Source: Priapulus caudatus (lineage: Eukaryota; Priapulida; Priapulimorpha; Priapulimorphida; Priapulidae). From it: DNA of 21,558 nt. Both the position numbers and the translations under genes were made by a program. This document shows, piece by piece, positions 1-10,000 of this stretch (positions are counted from its first letter, which is position 1; each line of letters opens with the position of its first letter). The notes under the pieces were generated by a model. It had not been told where the DNA came from. It made no database searches and saw only the letters and a list, made by a program, of their open reading frames with translations. The DNA is taken from contig NW_014578097.1 of the NCBI RefSeq assembly GCF_000485595.1, positions 56,965 to 78,522 on the forward strand, read 5' to 3'.

Positions 1-417
1 CTCGCGCTCGCTCGCAGCCTGCAATATGAAATCGGTCTATGGCGTGCAGGGCGCGTCGATACTGAACACGTAGTCCAGTAATTTCCTTGTGAAAGTTTTC
101 CTCAAGCATGGCCTCCTATCATCGAAACACGAGTTAGATAACGCAAATCCTCGCTCTGATCGTTATTAGCTGGAGGTCCATTCAAGCTCACAAATTTTGC
201 GCGCTAAAATCTCTCGGCGTACATACTCACGCTGTGTCGGCACCTTGCATATGTGCTCTGCATCTTGCAGACGTTGGAGTGACGTCATGGCAACGTTGGA
301 CTTGACCGCGTCATGCAACGTTGGAGACGTAACATGCAAGCTTGGCATGACGTCGTGCCAGTTTGCTTTGCTGGCCTCTTCCGCGCAACATTGCACACAA
401 TGGGCCGCACAACCTCG
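1..417. other. Non-coding upstream stretch, probably intron
   Basis: I see no recognisable LMF amino-terminal exon here. At 261-360 there are short imperfect repeats of a GCAACGTTGGA-like motif. A perfect TGACGTCA palindrome (CRE-type) lies at 280-287 and a second GACGTC at 349-354. Whether this is intronic or a promoter-proximal region cannot be decided. Confidence 0.4.
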
Positions 418-730
418 CTCGTCGCACGCGTCTCACGCTCTCGGTCGCCGACGTCTCAGCCTCTCGTGCGCGGCGTCTACGCCTCTCGTGCGGCGGCGGT
501 CTCGCCTCGCGTCGCGGCGTTCTCGCCTCTTGCGCGTCCACGTCTTCACTCTCGTCGCGAACGTCTCACCTCTCCGTCGCGGCGTCTCACCTCTCGTGCG
601 GCGCGTCTGCCTCTCGTCGCGGCGTCTCGCCCTCGCGTCGGCGCGTCTCGCCTCTCGTCGCGGCGTCTCGCCTCTCGTCTCGGCGCCTCGTGCGCGGCGT
701 CCTCACCTGCGTGTCGCGACCACCTCTGCA
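418..730. repeat. GC-rich degenerate ~20-bp tandem repeat
   Basis: About 15 diverged copies of a ~20-bp unit of the form CGTCTCGCCTCTCGTCGCGG. Copies differ by substitutions and single-base indels. The sequence lacks stop codons on both strands, so overlapping long open frames here are artefacts. It ends about 40 bases before the first LMF exon. Confidence 0.85.
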
Positions 731-768
731 CGACGACGTCTCGCGTTCAGACAACATGCTGCCGACAG

Positions 769-944
769 AAGCCGACGTTGCTGTGGTTGCTGCCGATGGC
801 GGGGCTAGGATGAGGTTGACAGCATGGAGCCTGCTGGCATTGTGCGCATCGTCATCGCTCTCCGTCGGCTGGTCCGTATCGAAGGCCATGAGGAGCGCTG
901 ACTCGTTCCTGCTGCTGTGGGGGCTGTACTTCTCCTGCTACCAG
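769..944 (+). CDS. LMF2: LMF2-like exon 1 (first visible), with one frameshift
   Basis: The right border is a clear donor, TACCAG|GTACGT. The left border is weaker: an AG at 767-768 gives the reading [14 protein letters not shown], but an AG at 749-750 is also possible. KPTLLWLLP matches the family's 'PTLLWL.P' block. It then hits an in-frame TGA at about 811. The following block, [18 protein letters not shown] and then [14 protein letters not shown], is in the next frame, so about one base is missing (or two are extra) near 808-815. The two hydrophobic stretches are expected membrane segments. The exon ends in phase 0 and joins VGQ of the next exon, giving the conserved YQVGQ junction. Confidence 0.8.
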
Positions 945-973
945 GTACGTGTGTGTGTGTGTTTGTGTGCGTG

Positions 974-1013
<40 letters not shown>

Positions 1014-4000
1014 TGTGTGTGTGCGTGCGTGCGTGCATGTGTGTGTGAGGAATAAGTCCTCTCTGCATAGATTCTAGTATCTCGATTGTATTTCTTGTGG
1101 TGTCGGGTGGCGTTCCAGAACTCTGAGCAGTCCTCTATGTGGTTTCTAAACTCTCATTTCTATTTCTTGTGCTACGATGTCAGGTTTTAGAATCATGCCA
1201 TCCTCTCTAACACGTAGACAAACTCTTACGTTGCTTCTTTAGACACAGTTTCGTTGAGTACTTCTCGCGAAGGTGGCGCAGGGCGTTTGTTTGCTTGCGT
1301 ACGACTTTCGTATTGTATCTTAGAGTCGGGCACGTGTGCTGCCTGTTTGGTCATTTGAATTTACTACCACTTGCCTACTTGCCATCACAATTAAAATTAT
1401 GTTCGCATTTTTTGTAGGTTGGACAAACATTCATGTGGTTTCAATGGTAAGCTCTTCGCTTGTGCAGTTCTGTCGCATTTACAGCAAGCTATCCTGTCGA
1501 CGTTTAGATCGTGTTGGGTGTATGCATATCGCTGAATCACAAAGATTTCGTATGCCGATTCGTGAAGTCTAAATTATAAATGCCAATCTACTTCTACCGG
1601 TTTTCTTCTCTCACTTAACCACGAGTTCGTCGTCGTCTTGCGTGTGCAGGGACATTCTTCTGCTAGAGGCAGGCTTCATTACGATCCTTGTCGCGCCGTT
1701 CAACCTCGTCAAGTTCGGTCGCTGGGCGACGCGGTCGCGTTACCACGACAACATCACGCTGTGGCTCGTCCGCTGGCTGCTGTTCCGCCTCATGTTTGCC
1801 TCGGGCGTCGTGAAGCTGCAGAGTCAGTGCCCCACCTGGTGGGGACTCACAGGTGAGTGCGATTTGCGCAGTGACGTACAGGTGTCGTTAAATTGACTAC
1901 GTCGTGCCCACGACATTTTCATACTGGCTACAAATCTTGACTCAAATTTTTCTTGCCATTTTTTCCATACACATTAAATACACGTCCGAGCAACACTAAT
2001 GGAACTAGCACCTCATACCCTCACAACTGTCGCCTATATACGGTCTGGTAATCACAACAGCATATTCTGCTTTATCTCATTCCACGTTAAAAACTCCAGC
2101 AAAAAACCTGCGCACGATCTTGATCTTAGGTTGCTAAATTAACTTGGCGCCTTGCTATAGGCTATGTTATGAGTCACGAGTGTAAGTTCACACATACGAA
2201 CAATATAGTAAAATAAGAAGTTATAATGCAGCAATTTAACATAAAAAGTGAAACAGAATTACTTATTTTTTTGTGAAAAAGTTGGAATTTATTTTTAAAT
2301 TAATTTACGGTGAGTAATCACTTTAATTGTGGTGCGGCGCCACAAGACTCTAATATCACGATGTTCATGCATGAGGCCACCCTTAAAAATTGTCTGTTTC
2401 CCCTTATACCTACTCACCCCTCATGGGCACCGCAGTTAGGGTAGGTTAGGTGAAAATCTTTTATTTTTTTTTGACCAAGATGTGTGCTACGTGTATATGT
2501 GAACGTTTTTTTTGTTTTGCCGCAACCGAAAATAATTTCTGTTTTTGTTTTACATGCGCACTGACGCCCCACATCCCACAATCCACCTGCTGTCGAGTTT
2601 TGGCTAGCAGCTCGGTCGGTAAAGGGGCGCAAACAAGCAATATTTTATCTTAAGCCTGGGTAGAATCTGTGCCCAGCGTGCTGTGTGGAGGAGTGATTCA
2701 CTACTTCTCGTTAGAGCGCTAGTGCCGACAAGTTATCAGGTGTGCAGCTCAAACCTATGTTAGTAGACACTCTACCCAGTCTACAGAACAGATACCGGCT
2801 GTCTAATAGTGTTCTTGGCACTTGGGGCCCGCCCCTCATACTGTCGACCTACACTTAGTATTTCCTCGTTCACCTAATATACCACACTAATCTATCTGCC
2901 GCGACACTCTCCAGCACAGTTGCTGTGCACCTCCCCCCTTGATACTTTGTTTTAGTATATTATACTTTTGCGTAGCTTCATCACGAAAATCGCTAACCTC
3001 TTTTCATTCTCCACCTCTCACTCTCTGCCACCTACAATATGCATATACAATATGTTTTTTTTGCCAAACGATAGCTTCCAACAACTCTTTCACGCCGAGC
3101 ATACATTTACGGCTTCCACCTGGGACTCTGATGAGATCCTAGCAATAGATCTCATCCCATGCGCGCACTCGCGTTGCTACGTTCTTCGTTTGCGCGCCGA
3201 AGCGGATACTTATTGCTGCATAGCTCCTCGCGCAGGTTTTCGCATCTCATCTCAGCTCTCTCGCTATGTTTCCAGACGCTGCATGTCATCATTTATTACG
3301 CCCCCCCCCGTCACTGTCCCTTGACACTACTCCCGAGGCCAGCGGTCTCCGACCGTCTCACCCATCTCATCTCCCAGCCCTCGGCGTGAGTGGGTGTCGC
3401 CTTCCATACACAACCCCACCCCTGCGCCGTGCCCGCCTCGCCAACATTCCCACAAACTCTTCCGTAAACATCATTACCTCCGCAACAATGCGCTCTCGCA
3501 CTTCTAATATGCTCTTCCCCTTTACGCACACTGCTTGTTTCAGAAACGCTGTCTTAGAAGTTGCGCGACCAATCTAATGTCACCCAGTCCTCTCTCTCAC
3601 CACATATTTCCGAAACCGGAGCTCATGGCATCCCCGTGGACTCCCCGCAACACACTGCCGTCATCAGCTTGACCCCCCGTAGCGCCTCCTAGGTCCCAGC
3701 CACCTCGCCCGACTTGCCCTTCCACTTCTGCTCCCAGCGAACATCACTCTCTGCAAACCATTCTTGCCCTCTCCATTAGGCCACCCTGCTGATTAGCTCC
3801 CGTCACTCTCACAAACCGCTATCTTACCACCTCACACAAGCTTTCTGGACAGCGGGAAAACACTGCATTGGAACATGATTCTCCAGACTGAGGATTACAA
3901 GAGACAACTCCTTCATCGGCCATTCGCACACATCATTCCTGAAGCTTGTGTTGTATTGCTGCACATATAAGCGCCTATAATGTATTCCGCTACCAGTGCC

Positions 4001-7000
4001 ATATAAGGTAAAAAGGACTCAAATCATGGTGCGGTTGACAAGTGTTGATACCGAATTCATACTTTTTGAATATTTTTTTTAGCAAATTTGATACTTTTTT
4101 TATGCCGACAGATAGTTATTAATATCTTGTCCAATCCCTGTAATATCCTGTAAGTGGCACAGCACTGCTCACTACGCAATCCCCGTCGATGACCACATCT
4201 ATAGGCAGCTTTCGCTGTAACCGGCCTTTGGTTGAACGGCACGCATGGTATTTTAAGGACGAACAATTTTGATCAGCGACCACCTTATGTATACACGTGG
4301 TATTCTGATTAATGACAGTGCAAAATGACGCTGGCACGTGTCGTGTGCTCTAGACCTTGTCTCGTATAGGACGCTATGTATAGACGATAGTTAGCATCGT
4401 ATTACCTTCGTATCGATCGTATTAAGACCTTCGTCTCGGATAGACGTATCGATCTAGACGTATAGATTGTATAGACGTCTCGTAGAGACCTCTCGTATGA
4501 CCGTTGACTCTACTGCTGCCAGCGATGGAATATCAGCTACGAGTCTCAGTCGCCATCACGACGCCGCCGCTATATAGCGTGCGGGTCACGCCACACAGCT
4601 ATTCGCCTCCGAATGGCTTCAGAAGCCTGTCGACGGTCATCGTGTACCAGTGATCGAGTCCCGGGCCGTTCCTGTTCTTCTGCCCGAGTCAACCGCAGAC
4701 TGCCCGATCTGCTTCGCCAGTTCTTCCGGTCTCAGGTGGGCGCAACCCTGGCATTTCACGGTGGTGGCAATTGTGTGTGTGTGTGCCCATCCACTGCCTG
4801 CACGTCCGCCCAAGCCCATGCGCGAAGCGAATCCACAATACCACCGGTCCGCCGACGGCGGGCGGCGGCCGCGAGGTTTCCGAGCCACGCGGCAGCGAAC
4901 AACTGCGCAGAAAAGACAGAGCCCCCGAAACATCGATACTCGGGGGCGCGGGCGCGACCCCCAAAGCAAAAGTCTCGCCCCTGGAAATCCGAATTGTCCA
5001 GGCTCTGTCGCTCTCCGGCGCGGTTGCCGATGCCGCTCGGCCTCTGCCGCGTGTAGCGGCAGCCGGGTTCCACGGACCTCTGCGGCTAGAATTTCTGGAT
5101 ACCGGTGTGAGCGTGTGCAATGTTTTTCACTCATGTAAGCATGCATGTGTGATACTGCTACTGCTATTTGCATTCCAATCCCAACCCATGCGCGCGCCGC
5201 CGCCCGCGCCGCTATTATATACGCTGTGTGCCTGTGCGGTGCTTACGTGTGCCTGCGCGCTCTGTGCGTGCGTTGCCGCCGTAGCCATGTAGCCTGCGGG
5301 CGTGCTTTGCCGGTGGTGCGTGCGTCGCCCGGCTGCGTTGCGTGTGCCGCCTGTGTGTGCGGCTTGTGCGTGCCGGGCCGGCGTGCTTGCGTGCTTTCTG
5401 TCGGCCTGCCCCGGCGTGGTGCATGTGTGCGCGTGCGTGGCAGCGCTCGCCTGCGGCGTGCCTACTTAGACCCGAGGCACCACGCACCGCTAGGCATTAT
5501 AGAACGAATAATCCATGCCGAAACATACCTAATGAAAGTCACACGTATAGTTGTTCCCTGGCGGGCTGTGGGCCTCGTGTGTTATTCCCTGATGACGTAG
5601 CTTTTTTTTTTTTTTGGGTCAATTCCCCGAAAGAAGTTTTCGCCTGGCGCCTCTCTCAAAGTCCAGCAATGCCAAGCCTCTACATTTTAGTAGTGGCATT
5701 AGATACACGCTGAAGACAACTTGTGCCCCCTCCCCCAGGACCTTCAATCAATTGCCGCCCCTGCCCAGCAGGCACGTACGCAAGCGTCGCATGTGCACAG
5801 CCACTTCAACACGTGGGCTCGCGCGGCCGCTTTCTCAAACCCCTGAGCTGCCAGCGCTTACGCGGGCTTGGACCCCGGGAGCCCGCAAGAGACTTTTGGC
5901 CGTCCTTAAACAATCCGATCCTCCCTCGCTCGTACAGCACCCACTTCACATATTTTGAGCTGCCGTAATAGTTCTGTGGTAGCGGAACTGTGATGCTATT
6001 CACTATTCAGATGGTGCAATTTGTGGCGTTGTGACTTGTGAGTTGTGATTCATGTAGTCTGTCAGTCTGATGACATAACTGTCGTTGAATATTCGACTGT
6101 TGTGCTGGCAGGCAGTGGTGTGCGCGTCAAAAAAAAAAAAGCGCCAGCATGTGCTGTGGCCGCGTCTGTGTGCTGCGCCGGCAGCACCGCCGGCGCCCGA
6201 GACGCCACCGATCCTCGTGTAGCGCGTGCCCGCGGTGCGGTGCGCGTGCCGCGTTCGGGCGTCGGTGGGCCCTGTGACCGGTGTGTGCGTCGTCCCCCCG
6301 TGGCGCGCGGCCCCCCGGCGAGTGTGTATTAGCAACCGGTATTAGCATTACTGTGCTCTTGGCCGCCTCCTACATTTCGCAGGCACAACCAGCCCCTCTG
6401 CGAAATTAAGTCGCGCCCCTGGAAAGTGCGCAAAAAGGCCCTGCGACAATGAAACAGGTAGCCGCCGAAAGTTTGTGGGGGTTTGCAAAAAGAGCCCCGG
6501 TAAAGAAAAATTAATCTTTTTCCACTTGATCCCGATTCGGCCGCAGCCTCGCTCTGGATCGCGGGGGGCGGCTCGCGCCCCGGCCACGACCTGGTTCGGG
6601 CCGCGGGCCGGAGCCGCTGTTTACCGTGTGCTGTGTCTGCATGCGTGTGTAGCGTGCGTGTATGGTGCTCGCTCGGGTAGTTGTGGTATACGCGCTGTTT
6701 GTCGGGGCGGTGTGGTACCAAATGTGAACATCGCACACTGTGGTGTGGTGGCCGTGTGTGTAGTCGTGGCGGCGTGAGTGCGTCCTGCGTGCGGCATGCG
6801 TGCACCGTGCTGTTTGTGTATAGCGAGTGTTTGTGGGGGCGCATGTGTACATGCATCGTGCCCTCCCGAGGGGACGCCCCCCCGGCTGTTGGTACGTCGC
6901 GCTCCGCCGGCCCTTGCCGTGGGGTGTCGTGGGTTCGGCGTGTGTGCGTGCGGGTGTGGCATGCGTGCGTTGCGTGTGCCGGGTCCCCCGACTCCTGTTT

Positions 7001-10000
7001 GTGCGTATCTACGAGCTGTTTGTGGAGTGGTGGCGGGCGGTCCCGGTGTACCATCTATACCGTTGTGTGGTGCGCGTCGCTGCCGGCCCAGTGTGTTGTT
7101 GTCTCCGTTGGTGAGCCGTCGTGTGGTGTGTGTGTGCATGCTGTGCGCTGCACGTCCCTCCGACCGGCCTTCCCGTTCGGCGCCGGTGTCTTGGTGTATA
7201 CGCATGCGGCTCCCCCACACTGCGCTAGCCGCCCAGTGTTTGTGGGCGCATGTGTACATGCTCGTCTATCTGCACCCGGCCGGCACCGCCGTAGGTGTGT
7301 TGGTTGGGTGTGTCGTGCCGCCCGCCTGGCTCCCCTGTGTGCATTTTTCTTTGCGCGTGCCGTGGCGTGATGTGCATGCTGTTGCGTGCTTCACCGTCCG
7401 CAGGTGTTTGGTGTATTACGGAGTGTTGTGGGACGCGGCTTGTGTACACTGCATCCGGTGTGTCGTGCGCGATGTGTGTGGGTGAATGTGTGCGTGTGCC
7501 GTGTGTGCGTTGCAATGGTGCCGCGTGGTGTTTGTATATACGAGCTGCTTGCTGGGCACTCGGGCGTAGCTCATTGTGCGTAGTGGCGGTGTGCCGTGTG
7601 GTAGTGCTGTTAGTGCCGCGGGCGTCATGTATTTAAACTTCAATGGGTCATGATCCAAGCTGTAATTCATGATTGCAGCTGTGCGTACTATGCAGTACTG
7701 GTAACTGATGTTTCTCATACTGGTCATCTCCGTAACAGATGCGGTCGTCTCACACCCCACAGTCTCTCTGTGTTCTACATGCTGAGCAGGTTCTAAGCTG
7801 TCCGTGTGTGTGTGTGATGTCAGCGTGTGTGATGTCATCAACCGGCCCCCTGATCGTGTGTGATGTCATCCTGGCTGTGTGAGATGCATCTGTGTGTGTG
7901 ATGTCGTAGCGTGTACGGTCGATGTCACTCTGTTGCTGCTGCGCGTGCTGATGTCAATCTGTGTGTCGGCTGATCGTCATCTGTGCTGTGCTGATGTCAG
8001 CGTGTACGTGATGTCATCTGTGTGTGTGATGTCAGCGTGTACGTGATGTCATCTGTGTGTGTGATGTCATCTGTGTGTGAGATGTCTGTGTGTGTGATGT
8101 CATCTGTGTGTGTGATGTCGCGTATGTACGTGATGTCGATCTGGGTTGACGATGTTCAGGTGTCTGTGATGTCAAGGCGGGGTGCGCCAGAGTACGTTGA
8201 TGTCAATCTGTGTGATGTATTCCTCTGTGTGCCTGAGATGTCCTGTCGTGTGTATGTCATCTGTGTGTGTGATGTCACGGCGTAGGCGTGAGTCCATCTG
8301 ATGTGTGGATGTCGAGGTGTCGTTGCATGGTCGCGGTGTACGTGATGTCATACATATGTCATACTGTGTTGTGTGTGTGTGTTACAGGTTTCCTCATGGT
8401 GGGAATCTACTCACAGGCAACTATAACTTCTTCAATCTGCTCACGATCGTTCTCCATGCGTAACCTCTCTAGAAGACTTCTTCTTCACGGTCGTGGACCT
8501 ACAGGTAATCGTCACTAATCACTACAGGTAAACAACACAGTAGTCACTGCTTAATCCACTACACGGTATCAGCTGCTGATCAATAATCTCATGTCGTAAT
8601 CACTGATCAAGCTAAACTAAGGTAATTCACTCTGGTGTGGGGATGTTCAAAATAAAACTTTACAAGGGTACAACAACACAGGTAATCACTGATCAATAAC
8701 TACAGGTAAACAACACAGGTAATCACTGATCAATCACTACAGGTAAACAACACAGGTAATCACTGATCAATCACTACAGGTAAACAACACAGGTAGTCAC
8801 TGCTTAATCAATACAGGTAAACAACATAGGTAGTCACTGCTTAATCCCTACAGGTAAACAACACAGGTAGTCACTGCTTAATCAATACCTGGGTAAACAA
8901 CACAGGTAATCACCAGTCAGTCCTTACAGGTATATAGCACAGGTAAACACTAATCAATCTTTACAGGGCACATAATACAGGTAATAAAGCCGGCCAACAC
9001 CAAACAGGCAAACACTACAGTTAAACTCTTCGCCGAAAACGAGAAGTATGCAGCGTTATCGTCGCACTTCCACGCGGTTACAGTTTCGCGACCCCCCGTC
9101 CCGCCCGTTGCTTCTCTCACCGCGCGGATGCCGCGCATCGGTCTGTTCGTCGTCTAGGTTACGAGATGGTGCGCTTCGTGCCCGCATCCCTGCGCGAGCT
9201 CGTTGCTCTCATGCTGGAGGCTGCGTTTGCCGGATCTCTCCTCTTCTACGCTCACAAGCTGTTCTCACTCAGCCTCGACACAACCCGCTGGAAGGTCGAC
9301 TCGAAAGTCGGTGAGTGCCTGCGTGAGAGGTGGGGGAGGAAGGGGGAGGAGGGAAGTAGGGGGGGGGGAGGAAGAAGAAGAGAAGTGGACAGGATAAGAG
9401 GGAGGGAAGGGCGAGCAGGATTAACCCGTGACGTTGCCACTGTGTGTGGTGTGTCTGTGCTGTGGACGTTCGCACGCAATGTTCGCCGCGTGGCGTGGGC
9501 GTGACACGCGCGTTCTCGCGCGATGTTTGCATTTACCTGCGTGCGTTCAGCGCCCTCTATGTGTCTCTCGCGCGCAGTGTTCACGCCGCAGCAGCTGGAC
9601 TGGTTCGTGAGGCAGGTGCTGCCGTTGTCGATCATCATGGGAGCCGCGTCTCTCTCGCTGGAAGTCTGCGACACCATCGTCAAGTAAGCGTCACTATGCA
9701 GTCACCAACCTTCATGAGACAGCATGCTATCTCCGCTCTGTTATCGATATTAGTGTACTGTAAATTAATACTACCATAACTCTCTATTGCTATTGCTATT
9801 TCTTTTTTCCCCCCCCCTCTCTCTACGAGTATATATATATATATTTATATACATATTGTTTATTTATTCATTTATCCTAATTCTTTTTAAGAGAGCAATT
9901 TTTCGGATGTCAATGTTGTGCTTACATGTTGCTTCATCAGTAACAATTATACGTCCTCCCCAAGCAACCCTCGATGTCACTTGGGTGCTGTTTTAAACTC

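Noticed and set aside
197-1055. Long Ser/Arg-rich open frames over the GC repeat
   Set aside because: They are stop-poor tandem repeat in several frames at once. Only the part after about 769 shows LMF similarity.
3311-3529. LINE reverse-transcriptase tail on the minus strand
   Set aside because: Only a short EMRWVRR-like phrase resembles such tails. No RT motifs (such as YxDD), tail or flanking duplication could be seen.
4750-7500. Many overlapping open frames of 100-240 codons on both strands
   Set aside because: They arise from A-depleted GC/GT-rich sequence. Translations are Cys/Val/Arg- or His/Thr/Arg-rich with no domain, and all strands and frames look equally open.
8670-9000. CRISPR-like array (37-bp period)
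   Set aside because: The period is filled by the repeat itself with no unique spacers, and it sits in an intron of an animal gene.
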